From positions 1 through 64,000 of the forward strand of contig NZ_JAFEJT020000011.1 of assembly GCF_018555435.2 (NCBI RefSeq): a DNA stretch of 64,000 nucleotides, given 5' to 3'. Every line of letters starts with the position of its first letter. Positions within the stretch are counted from its first letter, which is position 1. Positions 45,940-55,228 of the stretch are shown here, one piece after another. Origin of the DNA: Bifidobacterium amazonense. Lineage in GTDB: Bacteria > Actinomycetota > Actinomycetes > Actinomycetales > Bifidobacteriaceae. Made by a program: the position numbers and the translations under genes. A model generated the notes under the pieces. The model saw only the letters and a program-made list of their open reading frames with translations. It made no database searches and was not told the origin of the DNA.

Positions 45940-45968
45940 AAGAGCCCCCTCACCTTGAGGGGGCTCTT
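45940..45968. terminator. Bidirectional terminator between the IclR gene and leuA
   Basis: A perfect 13-bp stem AAGAGCCCCCTCA / TGAGGGGGCTCTT with a 3-nt loop lies between the convergent genes. The T-tract is short. Confidence 0.8.
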
Positions 45969-45980
45969 GTCATATGCGAT

Positions 45981-46104
45981 CAGTGCCGATCAGCACTGAC
46001 GGCAGTCAGCGTTCCGACGAACAGTCCAGTGAACTGTTCGTAGCCGGAGCAACATCAGTTGCGACGCGCTGAACACAGCACGCTGACGACAGTCAGCGTT
46101 CCGA
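45981..46104. repeat. Duplicated 22-bp segment and hairpins at the 3' end of leuA
   Basis: CTGACGGCAGTCAGCGTTCCGA (45996-46017, 22 bp) recurs at 46083-46104 with one change; the second copy contains the leuA stop codon. Between them are hairpins at 45981-45998 (CAGTGC/GCACTG) and 46019-46039 (GAACAGT/ACTGTTC). Confidence 0.7.
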
Positions 46105-48006
46105 TCGATTGACGGCGGAAATAATCGCCTTGAGCGAGCTGGTAATGATCGAGGAGTCGATGCCGACACCCCAGATGATCTGGCTTTCCGCATCCTCGCC
46201 GACCTGCGCCTCGACGTACGAAGCGGCCATCGCGTCGGTGCCGACGGACATCGTATGCTCGACGTAGTCCATCACCGACACTTCGATGCCAAGGTTCGAG
46301 ATCGCGTTGATGAACGCGGCGATCGGGCCGTTACCAATGCCCGACAGCTCGCGCACGACCGGTTCGGAGGCGTTCGAAGCGCCAGCGCCGCGATCGAGCA
46401 ATTTCGCCTTGAGCACGGTGTCCGAACCGTCCTCGCCGGACGAGACCGACACCTTGAGTAGCTTGAGACGACCCCACTGCTCGAGGCTTTCGTCGCGAGT
46501 GTCGCCCACGACCGCGCCGGCCGCCGTGGCGCCCGACTCCTCGACCGGCAGGTACTCGTCCTTGAACAGGCGCCAGATGTCCTCGTCCTTGACTTCCTTC
46601 TTGGTCTCGTCCGCGTACTTCTGCACGATCTTCTCGAACTCGATCTGCAGGCGCTTCGGCAGGTCGAGGTTGTGGTTCGTCTTGAGCAGGTAGGCCATGC
46701 CACCCTTGCCGGACTGCGAGTTGACGCGGATGATCGCCTCGTACGTGCGGCCGATGTCCTTCGGATCGATCGGCAGGTACGGCACGAGCCACACGAAGCT
46801 GTCGAGATCGGCGCCGGCACGGTCGGCCGCCATCTGGCGCGCTTCGAGGCCCTTCTTGATCGCGTCCTGATGCGAACCGGAGAACGCGGTGAACACGAAG
46901 TTGCCCGCGTACGGGTGACGCTCGGAGATCTTGATCTGGTTGCAGTATTCGACCGTCTTGCGGATCTCCGGCACGTTCGAATAGTCGATCTGCGGGTCGA
47001 TGCCCTGCGTGAGCAGGTTCAGGCCGAGCGTGACGAGATCGACGTTGCCGGTGCGCTCGCCGTTGCCGAGCAGGCAGCCTTCGACGCGGTCCGCGCCGGC
47101 CAGCATCGCCAGTTCGGTGGCGGCCACGCCCATGCCCTCGTCGTTGTGCGGATGGAGGCTCAGCACGATCGAGTCGCGGTCGGTCAGGTTGTTGGACACG
47201 TACTCGACTTCGTCCGCGAAAACGTTCGGCGTGGTCATTTCGACCGTGGCCGGCAGGTTGATGATCATCTTGTGCTCGGGTGTCGGCTTGATGACGTCGA
47301 TGACCGCGTTGCACACCTCGACCGCGTACTCGGGCTCGGTGCCGGTGAACGATTCGGGGCTGTACTCGTAGTACAGGTCGATGCCCTTGGCCTCGCCCTC
47401 AAGCTCCTTGCACAGCTCGGCCGCGTCGGTGGCGAGCTTCTTGATGCCGGCCTTGTCCTTGCGGAACACAACCTCGCGCTGCAGCACGGAAACGGAGTTG
47501 TAGAAGTGCACGACCGCGCGCTTGGCGCCCTTGAGGCACTCGTACGTCTTGCGGATCAGGTGCTCGCGGGCCTGGGTGAGCACGACGATGGTCACGTCGT
47601 CCGGGATCAGCTCGCGCTCGATGAGCATGCGGATGAAGTCATAATCGGTTTCGGACGCGGACGGGAAACCGACCTCGATCTCCTTGAATCCGAGCGAAAC
47701 CAGCAGGTTCCAGAAGCGCAGCTTGCGCTCGGAATCCATCGGGTTGACAAGCGCCTGGTTGCCGTCGCGCAGGTCGACCGAGCACCAGCGCGGGGCGCGC
47801 TCGAGACGCTTGCCCGGCCACGTGCGCTGCGGATAGTCGAACGGCACCTGCTTGTCGTAGGCGACGTACTTGGTGTACGGCATCTTGCTCGGCTTCTGCG
47901 GGTCGCCGATGAATCGCGCCGGAGGCAGCAGCGGGTCGTTGTTCCCTCCGTTGGACGCTGCGGCGACCGCCGCAAGATCAAATACCGATGATTGATCCTG
48001 ACCCAT
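46093..48006 (-). CDS. leuA: 2-isopropylmalate synthase
   Basis: The protein has 637 residues. ATG 48006 is chosen over 48231 because AGGAGG lies 4 nt upstream. The catalytic barrel has W-C-S-V-D-L-R-D-G-N-Q-A-L and H-P-H-N-D-E-G-M-G-V-A. The C-terminal regulatory domain (about 470-637) includes an acidic insert and is where leucine usually inhibits. It condenses acetyl-CoA with 2-oxoisovalerate, the first committed step to leucine. It lies near leuCD but on its own transcript. Confidence 0.93.
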   Translation of the reverse strand: MGQDQSSVFDLAAVAAASNGGNNDPLLPPARFIGDPQKPSKMPYTKYVAYDKQVPFDYPQRTWPGKRLERAPRWCSVDLRDGNQALVNPMDSERKLRFWNLLVSLGFKEIEVGFPSASETDYDFIRMLIERELIPDDVTIVVLTQAREHLIRKTYECLKGAKRAVVHFYNSVSVLQREVVFRKDKAGIKKLATDAAELCKELEGEAKGIDLYYEYSPESFTGTEPEYAVEVCNAVIDVIKPTPEHKMIINLPATVEMTTPNVFADEVEYVSNNLTDRDSIVLSLHPHNDEGMGVAATELAMLAGADRVEGCLLGNGERTGNVDLVTLGLNLLTQGIDPQIDYSNVPEIRKTVEYCNQIKISERHPYAGNFVFTAFSGSHQDAIKKGLEARQMAADRAGADLDSFVWLVPYLPIDPKDIGRTYEAIIRVNSQSGKGGMAYLLKTNHNLDLPKRLQIEFEKIVQKYADETKKEVKDEDIWRLFKDEYLPVEESGATAAGAVVGDTRDESLEQWGRLKLLKVSVSSGEDGSDTVLKAKLLDRGAGASNASEPVVRELSGIGNGPIAAFINAISNLGIEVSVMDYVEHTMSVGTDAMAASYVEAQVGEDAESQIIWGVGIDSSIITSSLKAIISAVNRSER

Positions 48007-48246
48007 CTCTCCTCCTTTTCTTTGGAATTTGCGCCGGTGGTTCAGCCCGGCCGCATCGTTTACGCGTACGTAACATGTACAACCTTTCATCTTACCGGCC
48101 TTGTCCGCGCAAATCGCCGCGATTCCGGCATTCGGAGCGCATTCGGGACACGCAAGGTGAACCGCGCGCGACGCAAACGTGCGGTTCCCGCGCAGATCGC
48201 ACGCATCGCACGGCGCACGGACTCGTGGCACGGTTCAATGGAACGC

Positions 48247-49689
48247 ATGACACGCTCCCCCAAAACCCAGCAATCGCCGACCGCGCGCACCCCGTTGCGC
48301 TTCCGCCGCGACGGCAGCTTCCGTATCCTGCAAATGGCCGACATCCAGGACGGCCCGAACGTCAAGCCCGATACGATCCGCATGATCGAGGCCGCGATCA
48401 AGGCCGCCGATCCCGACCTGATCGTGTTCACCGGCGACCAGATCCGCGGCTACGATCCGGCGTACATCGACACGTTCCTGCGCCGCCGCGGCGAGAACCC
48501 GGGCGCGAAGGTGCGCCTCGTCACCGAGGTCGAGGCGAAGCTACAGGGCATCAAACGGCGCATCGCGGCCCGGCGCAACCCCGATCTTCCGCCGTCCGAG
48601 GACGTCGTCACGCTCGACGACCTGCTCGACGACACCCGGCAGAAGGTGCGCGACACGTTCAGCGCGTTCCTGTCCCCCGCGATCAAGGCCGGCGTGCCGT
48701 TCGCCGCGACGTACGGCAATCACGACTTCCAGTGCGGCATCCTCGCCGACGAACAGGACGACATCTACCGCGAATATCCGGGCTGCATGAATCCGGCGCC
48801 CGGCACGAGCGAGCTCGCTATCGAGCCGGGAACGTTCGCACTGCCGATCGAATCGTCCGACGGGTCCGGCCGCGTCGCGATGAGCGTGACGCTGGTCAAC
48901 TCCGGCGACTACGCGGGCAAGCCGGAGGAAAACGACGCGCAGTATCCGCGTTACGTCGCCAATTCGCGCGGGCTCGACCTGGCCGACTCCGACGGATACG
49001 GCACGCCGAGCGACAAGGCGGTCGCGTGGCTGGGCGACGTGCAGCGCTCGCTGGCGACGCGCAACGGCGACGGCAAACCGGTGCCCACGATCGCATTCCA
49101 GCACATCCCGCCGCAGGAGTTCTACGACTGCCTCAAGGAAGTGCCCGCGTGGACGCCGAACGCGGTGGAGGGAGCGCGCAACTACGCGGGCCACTGCTAC
49201 GTGCTCAACCACGAGGTGTGCCGGCCGGGCTCGCGTCTCGGCGAGGCGATCGGCTGCGCTGACGACAACGTGGGCGAAGTGGATGCGATGCGTCGCGCGG
49301 GCGGCTATTTCGCGCTGTTCTGCGGCCATGACCACAAGAATTCGTTTGTGGGGCACGTCGACGGCATCGATCTCGGCTACGCGCCGACCTGCGGCTTCGA
49401 ATGCTACGGGCCGAAGTCGCGCTACCGCGGCGTGCGTCTGTTCGAGTTCCGCGAGGACGCGCCGCAGCTGTACGTGACGCGCATGCTCACGTGGGGCGAG
49501 CTGGTCGGCCGCTACTCGGGCAACGAACTGCGCGTGTTCTTCGAAGATCACTGCGTGACCGGCGCGGTGAGCCTGCGCAACGAACTGCGCCGTCCGCAGG
49601 TGTTTGCCGGCGTCGCGATCGGCACGACGGCCGCGTTCGCCGCGATCGTGCATGCTGCGGTCAGACAGGTCAGACAGGTCAAGCGCTGA
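48247..49689 (+). CDS. Calcineurin-like metallophosphoesterase
   Basis: The protein has 480 residues from ATG 48247 (483 from 48238; the start is ambiguous). The metal-binding motifs appear in order: I-L-Q-M-A-D-I-Q-D-G, F-T-G-D-Q, Y-G-N-H-D, Q-H-I-P and C-G-H-D-H. The D-I-Q variant is that of the Dcr2/Sia1-like subgroup. No signal peptide is seen, so it probably acts in the cytoplasm. The C-terminus has a hydrophobic stretch near residues 450-468, which may be peripheral or membrane-embedded. The substrate is unknown. Confidence 0.78.
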   Translation: MTRSPKTQQSPTARTPLRFRRDGSFRILQMADIQDGPNVKPDTIRMIEAAIKAADPDLIVFTGDQIRGYDPAYIDTFLRRRGENPGAKVRLVTEVEAKLQGIKRRIAARRNPDLPPSEDVVTLDDLLDDTRQKVRDTFSAFLSPAIKAGVPFAATYGNHDFQCGILADEQDDIYREYPGCMNPAPGTSELAIEPGTFALPIESSDGSGRVAMSVTLVNSGDYAGKPEENDAQYPRYVANSRGLDLADSDGYGTPSDKAVAWLGDVQRSLATRNGDGKPVPTIAFQHIPPQEFYDCLKEVPAWTPNAVEGARNYAGHCYVLNHEVCRPGSRLGEAIGCADDNVGEVDAMRRAGGYFALFCGHDHKNSFVGHVDGIDLGYAPTCGFECYGPKSRYRGVRLFEFREDAPQLYVTRMLTWGELVGRYSGNELRVFFEDHCVTGAVSLRNELRRPQVFAGVAIGTTAAFAAIVHAAVRQVRQVKR

Positions 49690-49694
49690 CGGTT

Positions 49695-49733
49695 GTGCCC
49701 GGGCAGCGGCCGTGGCGGCTGTTGCCCGGGCAC
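49695..49733 (+). terminator. Hairpin after the metallophosphoesterase gene
   Basis: GTGCCCGGGCA / TGCCCGGGCAC is a perfect 11-bp stem with a 17-nt loop, 6 nt after the stop codon. There is no T-tract. Confidence 0.55.
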
Positions 49734-49736
49734 GTC

Positions 49737-49787
49737 TGTACATGTCCTGTTATGTCGTGGTATGATGAAAGTTGTCAGATGTCTGAT
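49737..49787 (+). promoter_or_regulatory. nanR promoter with predicted NanR operator
   Basis: TGTACA (49737-49742), an 18-bp spacer and TATGAT (49761-49766) give a start near 49773. The palindrome GTCAGATGTCTGAT (49774-49787) sits at the start site, as for autorepression. The leader to the start codon at 50055 would then be about 280 nt and holds no other clear feature. Confidence 0.55.
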
Positions 49788-50054
49788 AACTCAGCGCAGA
49801 GCCGTTCACGCCTGACCGGCACGTCCCGCAAGGCGGACGGCGATTCGCCGCAGTCAGCACCGGACGCCGCTCATCCGGCAAACCCGCACCCCTGTCGGAG
49901 CGAAAAGTATCGCAATAGGAGCAAAACCTAGTCGTGCGTTGTGTTTGCGCACTATTGTGATGCACAGGACCCGCCGGGGGAACGGTGGTACCGAATGCGA
50001 CACACCAACGACAACGTCGCACCCCGCAAGGGCAAACAAGACAAGGAGCGTATC

Positions 50055-50909
50055 ATGAGCAACCCATCCGGTTCGGCCGCACTTGAGACGCCGAACCAGA
50101 ACGGGAACCGAGTCCAGATACCGGGCGATGAAATCCCAGACGACTACACCCAGCAGGAATTGGCGATGCTGGCCCGTCTATCGCTGCAACACACGCCTAC
50201 TGTCTCCGCGCGCAGCCGTTGCGACGAGACGATGGACGCCATCAAATCCTATATCCTGCACGAGCATCTGCAGCCCGGCGACGTGCTGCCGACCGAAGCG
50301 CAGTTGTGCGACACGATCGGCGCCTCCCGATCCTCGGTGCGCGAGGCCGTGCGCAAGCTCGAGGCGCTGAACATCGTCAAGGTGGAGCACGGCAAGGGCA
50401 CATTCGTCGGGTCACTGTCCCTGGACCCGATGGTGGAGACACTCGCCTTCCGGTCGATGGTGTCCGTGGGCAAGAACTTCGCCGACCTGCAGGACGTGGT
50501 CCAGCTGCGCCGGTTCCTGGACCTCGGCTGCGCCGACGAGGTGGTAGCCTCCCTGGCGAACAGCGAGCAGCCCCATCTCATGAAGCTCGCCGACTCCATG
50601 ACCGCCACCGCGAAGGACGGCAAAACCTTCCTCGCGCTGGATATCGACTTCCACATGGGCATTCTCGACTCGATCGGCAACACCATCGTCAAGCAGATGG
50701 TCCGGTCCCTCTGGCTCGTCCACATGGCGGTGCTCCCCCAGCTCGGACTGCCGGTGTCCAGCGAACTCGACCGCACCGCCTCGGCCCACCGCCGCATGCT
50801 CGACGCCGCGCTGGCGGGCGACATCGACGCGTATCGCCAGGCCGTCGTCGACCACTACGAGCCCATCGAATCCATCCTCAGACAGCGTATCGAAGACGGT
50901 AACGAGTAA
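50055..50909 (+). CDS. nanR: GntR/FadR-family regulator of the sialic-acid genes
   Basis: The protein has 284 residues. ATG 50055 has AAGGAG 6 nt upstream; the in-frame ATG at 49941 has none. The winged helix near residues 55-125 has L-P-T-E-A-Q-L-C-D-T-I-G-A-S-R-S-S-V-R-E-A-V-R, typical of GntR. The all-helical FCD domain follows, with D-I-D-F-H and A-H-R-R-M metal-site residues. Its place beside the nan genes and the shared palindromes upstream of nanR and the nan transcripts support control of sialic-acid use. Confidence 0.85.
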   Translation: MSNPSGSAALETPNQNGNRVQIPGDEIPDDYTQQELAMLARLSLQHTPTVSARSRCDETMDAIKSYILHEHLQPGDVLPTEAQLCDTIGASRSSVREAVRKLEALNIVKVEHGKGTFVGSLSLDPMVETLAFRSMVSVGKNFADLQDVVQLRRFLDLGCADEVVASLANSEQPHLMKLADSMTATAKDGKTFLALDIDFHMGILDSIGNTIVKQMVRSLWLVHMAVLPQLGLPVSSELDRTASAHRRMLDAALAGDIDAYRQAVVDHYEPIESILRQRIEDGNE

Positions 50910-50965
50910 TCCTCCTGCTCTCTTCCACCGCTTTCATTCCTCGTCCAACGCATTCCACACGCATC

Positions 50966-51013
50966 AAAAAGGCGGGGTCGGTTCCGGGAACATTCCGGAA
51001 CCGACCCCGCCTT
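50966..51013. terminator. Strong bidirectional terminator between nanR and nanA
   Basis: A perfect 19-bp stem (50969-50987 and 50995-51013) with a 7-nt loop is flanked by an A-run that becomes a T-run on the minus strand. It ends both convergent transcripts. Confidence 0.88.
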
Positions 51014-51094
51014 CGCATTGGAGGAGAACAGGAAAGGAAAGAAACGAATACTGGCCGCCGAGCCGTCAATCCGGTCAGCGCCAGCGGTTTAGAC

Positions 51095-52057
51095 TCAGTC
51101 GATTACGGTAGAAGCGCTCACCTCCTCGGCCGTGCGCACCGGCTCCAGGCCGCATTCGCGCAGCACGCGGGCCACGGCCTCCACGTTCGCACCCGTCAGC
51201 GCGCGCACCGGATTGGGCATCTGGTTGGTTTCGAACACGCCGAGCAGAGCCATGGCGGTCTTGAACGCGCCCACGCCGGCGCCGAAGCCGGAGACGCCGG
51301 AGGTGACGTTCACGATGTTCATCAACGCGGCGAGCCTGTCCTGCTCGGCGCGCACGGTGGCCCAGTCGCCGGCCTCATAGGCCTGCCACATGCGCACGTA
51401 GCCGGTGCATTCCACGTTGCCCAGACCCGGCACGCTGCCGTCGGCGCCGGCCATGTAGGCGCCGTCCACCACAACTTCCTGGCCGGTGAGCAGCACCAGC
51501 GGATGGCCGGCCTTGCGGTTGGCATCGCACAGGAAGCGGAAGGAGACGTCGTCGTTGGAGGAGTCCTTGACGCCGGCGAGCACGCCGTCGAGGCCGAGGC
51601 GGATGAGCAGGTCGCCCGGCAGCTTGACGTGCACGCATACAGGGATGTCGTAAGCGAACAGTGGCAGGTCCACGGCCTCGTGGATGAGGCGGAAGTGGTT
51701 CTCAATCTCGGGCAGTCCGCCGAGCGCATAGAACGGCGCGGTGGCCACGATGGCGTCGGCGCCGAGCTCGGCGGCCACTTTGGCGTGTTCGATGACGCGC
51801 TCGGTTTCCGTGTCGATGCAGCCGACCAGCACCGGCACGCGTCCAGCGGTGTATTCGATGGCAGCTTCGATGATCTCGCAGCGGCGGGCGTCGGTGCTGA
51901 AGGCCACCTCGCCGGAGGAGCCGAGGAAGAACAGGCCGTTCACGCCCGAGTCGATCAGACGGTCGACGGAGCGCTTGAAGCTGGCGCGGTCGAGTTGACG
52001 GTCGGCGGTCAATGGGGTCACGACCGGGGGGATCACGCCGCGGAAAGTGGTGTTCAT
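51095..52057 (-). CDS. nanA: N-acetylneuraminate lyase (DapA superfamily)
   Basis: The protein has 320 residues; AAGGA lies about 9 nt before ATG 52057. The superfamily's G-S-S-G-E motif (46-50), the catalytic Tyr136 in Y-D-I-P and the Schiff-base Lys164 in A-G-V-K-D-S-S are visible. Within a nan cluster the reaction is cleavage of N-acetylneuraminate to N-acetylmannosamine and pyruvate; sequence alone would also allow a DapA-like aldolase. It is the last gene of the transporter transcript, after a 251-bp gap. Confidence 0.82.
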   Translation of the reverse strand: MNTTFRGVIPPVVTPLTADRQLDRASFKRSVDRLIDSGVNGLFFLGSSGEVAFSTDARRCEIIEAAIEYTAGRVPVLVGCIDTETERVIEHAKVAAELGADAIVATAPFYALGGLPEIENHFRLIHEAVDLPLFAYDIPVCVHVKLPGDLLIRLGLDGVLAGVKDSSNDDVSFRFLCDANRKAGHPLVLLTGQEVVVDGAYMAGADGSVPGLGNVECTGYVRMWQAYEAGDWATVRAEQDRLAALMNIVNVTSGVSGFGAGVGAFKTAMALLGVFETNQMPNPVRALTGANVEAVARVLRECGLEPVRTAEEVSASTVID

Positions 52058-52210
52058 GATGGTTTCCTTATGTCTGTGTGTCTGTGGGTCTGGTTCGTCG
52101 GGAAAGGACGATGGATGGATTCGCGGGTCGCGAATTGGACAGGGGAAGGCGATCGGGCCTGCCGGGTCGACCGGGACGGTCGGGTCGACCGGTCAGCCGG
52201 CGGCCGCGTC

Positions 52211-52235
52211 GGCGGGAATCATCGATGATCCCGCC
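52211..52235 (-). other. Intercistronic hairpin before nanA
   Basis: GGCGGG / CCCGCC flanks the perfect palindrome ATCATCGATGAT, with one bulged A. It lies in the 251-bp gap between the transporter ATPase gene and nanA, and may separate or stabilise the two transcript parts. Confidence 0.5.
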
Positions 52236-52308
52236 GGCTCGGCTGCCGGCGTGGCTACTGTGACCGGAAATCATATGCCCGGACGGGGTCCGGATGCCGC
52301 CCGGACGC

Positions 52309-53154
52309 TCAGATGCACTCCTCCGGCGTCGGGTGCAGCAGCGACGGCGCCGCACCCAACAGCAGTTTCGTGTAGTCGTCCTGCGGATTGTTCAGCACGT
52401 CCCGGGCCAAGCCGTGCTCGACGATGGTGCCGTGGTTCATCACGACGATCTCGTCGGAGACGTAGCGGACCGTCTGGATATCGTGACTGATGAACACCAT
52501 CGACAGGCCGAGCGACTTCTTCAGATCGGACAGCAGGTTGAGGATCTGCGCGCGCACGGACACGTCCAGCGCGGAGGTCGGCTCGTCGGCGATGATCGCG
52601 TCCGGGTTGAGCGAGAGCGCGCGGGCGATGGCCACGCGCTGCCGCTGGCCGCCGGACAGCTGCCCCGGCAGCGCGTTGAGCGCGGACTTCGGCAGGCCGA
52701 CCATGTCGATGAGTTCGTAGGCGCGCTTGCGGCGTGCCGCCGGATCGCCGAGCTTGTGCACCACGAGCGGGTCCATGAGCTGGTCCTGCACGCTCATGCG
52801 GGCGTTGAGCGCGGTGGCCGGGTCCTGGAAGACCACGGAGACTACGCGGCCGATGTCCATGCGCTCCTTGGCGGTGCGCTTGGTCACGTCCTGCCCCTTG
52901 AAGAACACGTGGCCGCCGGTGACGGACTGCAAGCCGCACATCACGTTGGCCGTAGTGGACTTGCCGCAGCCGGACTCGCCCACGATGCCGATCGTGCGTC
53001 CGGGCATGAGCTTGAGGTTCACCTTGTTGACCGCCGTCACCTTCTTGGGATGGAACAGCGTGCCTGCGCGCGTGGTGAACACGACTTCGGCGTCCCGCAG
53101 CTCGATGATCGGGGTTGCGCTGCCGTTGGCGTTGCTGGTGGTTGTGCTGCTCAT
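52309..53154 (-). CDS. Sialic-acid ABC transporter ATPase (OppF/DppF-like)
   Basis: The protein has 281 residues. It has an intact Walker A (G-E-S-G-C-G-K-S), signature (L-S-G-G-Q-R-Q-R-V) and Walker B (I-I-A-D-E-P-T-S-A-L-D). It powers import together with the ATPase half of the fused protein encoded just upstream, with which it shares a 4-bp ATGA overlap. The short N-terminal segment is Ser/Thr/Asn-rich. Confidence 0.85.
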   Translation of the reverse strand: MSSTTTSNANGSATPIIELRDAEVVFTTRAGTLFHPKKVTAVNKVNLKLMPGRTIGIVGESGCGKSTTANVMCGLQSVTGGHVFFKGQDVTKRTAKERMDIGRVVSVVFQDPATALNARMSVQDQLMDPLVVHKLGDPAARRKRAYELIDMVGLPKSALNALPGQLSGGQRQRVAIARALSLNPDAIIADEPTSALDVSVRAQILNLLSDLKKSLGLSMVFISHDIQTVRYVSDEIVVMNHGTIVEHGLARDVLNNPQDDYTKLLLGAAPSLLHPTPEECI

Positions 53155-55226
53155 CGCTGTGCTCCCTTCAGGGCTTCCGCGGCCTCCCGGGCGGCCACTT
53201 CCGGAGTCGGTGCGAACCAGTCGTAGGTGAATGCGGGCGCCGGCGCGGGCTCCGGGTCGTCCGGCAGACAGGCCACCATGTGCTGGGTGCCGGGCACGCG
53301 TTTCATGACCGGGTGGACGTCGAGTCCGCGGTCCGGGTGCGAGGAGCGCGGCGCGAACCGGTCGCCCTTGGGGAAGTCGGCCGGCGAGGGCACGGTGCCG
53401 GGCACCTGATGGAGGCGTCCCTGTCCGGCCTCGATGGAGGTGACGGAGCCGAGCAGGCCGCGCGTGTACTCGTGGCGGGGATCGGTGAGGATCTCCTTGG
53501 TGGATGCCTGTTCGACGACCTGGCCGGCGTACATGACGGTCACCGAGTGGGCGACCTTGGCCACGAGCGCCAGATCATGGCTGACGAAGATCATCGCGAA
53601 GCCGAGCTTCTCGCGCAGCTCGTTGAGCAGGTCGATGACCTGCTTCTGCACGGTCACGTCGAGTGCGGTGGTCGGTTCGTCGGCGATGATGAGCTTCGGG
53701 TCGCGGGTCAGGGCCATGGCGATGAGCACGCGCTGGCGCTGGCCGCCGGACAGCTCGTGCGGATAGGATTCCAGCGTGCGCTTCGGGTCGAGGCCCACTA
53801 GTTCGAGCAGTTCCTCGGCGGTGCGGGTGCCGCCGCGCTTGGTCAGCTGCTTCATCTGTGCCTTGATGAGCATGGACGGGTTGAGGCTGGAGAGCGCGTC
53901 CTGATAGATCATGGCGATCTCGTGGCCGCGCAGGGCGTTGTGCTCCTTGGGGCTCATGCCCACGAGGTTCTTGCCGTCGAACAGGATTTCGCCGCTGATT
54001 TCGGCGCGCGGGTCGAGCAGGCCCATGATGGCCAGCGAGGTGATGGACTTGCCGCAGCCGGACTCGCCCACCAGGCCCATGGTCTGTCCGGCGCGCACGG
54101 CGAAGGACAGGTGGTCGACCACGTTCACGTCGCCGTGGCGCGGGAACTTGATGCACAGGTCGCGCACTTCGATGACCGGCTTGGCTTGGGACAGCGGGAT
54201 GAAGCGGTCCTTGCGCTTGAGCTCGGCCTCGCGCAGCTGCGCGAGACGCTTGTCGAGGCTTTCCTTCTGGGCGGCGTAGGCGGCCACCGGGTCCACGAGC
54301 AGGCGGTCCTCCTTGCGGCTGAGCTCCCTGCCCTCCTCGCTCTGCTGGATGGGGGCGGTGGGGGCGGCCACCATGGCGTCGGTGATGCCTTCGGACAGGA
54401 TGTTCAGGCACAGCACGGTGATCATGATCGCCAGGCCCGGGAACATGGCCTGCCACCAGTAGCCGTAGAGCACGCCGGCCTTGGCGGAGGACAGGATGTT
54501 GCCCCAGGTCGGGGTCGGTTCGGGGATGCCCGCGTTAATGAACGACAGGGACGCCTCGAACACGATCGCGTCGGCCACGGACAGCGTGGTGAACACCATG
54601 ACGGGGGCGGCGATGTTGCGCGTGACGTGCTTGCAGAGGATCCACGGCGCGCGTGCGCCGGAGACGATCACCGCGCGCACGTAGTCCTTGCCGTATTCGC
54701 TGATGATGTTCGCGCGCACGATGCGGGCCACCTGCGGCACGTACAGCACGCCGATGGAGATGATGATGCCGATCATCGACTGTCCGAGGATGGAGACGAA
54801 CACGGCGGCGAGCGCGATGGTCGGCACGGACATGACCACGTCGATCAGTCGCATGATAATTTCGGACACCCAGGTGCGCGAGACCGCGGCCACGGCACCG
54901 ATGACGGAGCCTACGACGAGCGCGAACGCGATGGAGCTCAGGCCGATGACCAGCGAGTACCGTGCGCCGTAGATGACGCGGGAGAAGACGTCGCGGCCGA
55001 GGTTGTCGGTGCCGAACCAGTGGTCGGCGGTGGGCGCCTGATAGCTGAGGGTGATTTCGGTGGGGTTGTGCGGGGTCACGACGGACGCGAAGATCGCGGC
55101 CAGCGCGAGTACCGCGATGACGATGACGGAGATGCGCGTGCCGATGCTCATGCTCGACCAGCGCTTGACCCTGACTTTGGTATTGGGTTTGTTGAATTCG
55201 CGGGTTGCGTTGTTGCTTCCGAGCAT
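53151..55226 (-). CDS. Fused ABC permease-ATPase of the sialic-acid transporter (DppC-OppD-like)
   Basis: The protein has 691 residues. ATG 55226 comes 2 nt after the stop of the upstream permease; a longer frame to 55994 overlaps that gene and is rejected. Residues 1 to about 300 are a DppC-type permease (T-D-N-L-G-R-D-V-F-S-R near 75, about six helices). After a charged linker, residues about 330-691 are an OppD-type ATPase with G-E-S-G-C-G-K-S, L-S-G-G-Q-R-Q-R-V and I-I-A-D-E-P-T-T-A-L-D. Permease and ATPase are usually separate proteins in this family, so the fusion is notable. It works with the preceding permease and the OppF-like ATPase. Confidence 0.85.
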   Translation of the reverse strand: MLGSNNATREFNKPNTKVRVKRWSSMSIGTRISVIVIAVLALAAIFASVVTPHNPTEITLSYQAPTADHWFGTDNLGRDVFSRVIYGARYSLVIGLSSIAFALVVGSVIGAVAAVSRTWVSEIIMRLIDVVMSVPTIALAAVFVSILGQSMIGIIISIGVLYVPQVARIVRANIISEYGKDYVRAVIVSGARAPWILCKHVTRNIAAPVMVFTTLSVADAIVFEASLSFINAGIPEPTPTWGNILSSAKAGVLYGYWWQAMFPGLAIMITVLCLNILSEGITDAMVAAPTAPIQQSEEGRELSRKEDRLLVDPVAAYAAQKESLDKRLAQLREAELKRKDRFIPLSQAKPVIEVRDLCIKFPRHGDVNVVDHLSFAVRAGQTMGLVGESGCGKSITSLAIMGLLDPRAEISGEILFDGKNLVGMSPKEHNALRGHEIAMIYQDALSSLNPSMLIKAQMKQLTKRGGTRTAEELLELVGLDPKRTLESYPHELSGGQRQRVLIAMALTRDPKLIIADEPTTALDVTVQKQVIDLLNELREKLGFAMIFVSHDLALVAKVAHSVTVMYAGQVVEQASTKEILTDPRHEYTRGLLGSVTSIEAGQGRLHQVPGTVPSPADFPKGDRFAPRSSHPDRGLDVHPVMKRVPGTQHMVACLPDDPEPAPAPAFTYDWFAPTPEVAAREAAEALKGAQR

Positions 55227-55228
55227 CG

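Noticed and set aside
48007..48246. T-box or leucine attenuator upstream of leuA
   Set aside because: No leucine-codon leader peptide, no T-box sequence and no terminator/antiterminator pair are visible in the 240-bp gap.
49780..49932. Small plus-strand frame in the nanR leader
   Set aside because: It has no ribosome-binding site, overlaps the operator and shows no recognisable product.
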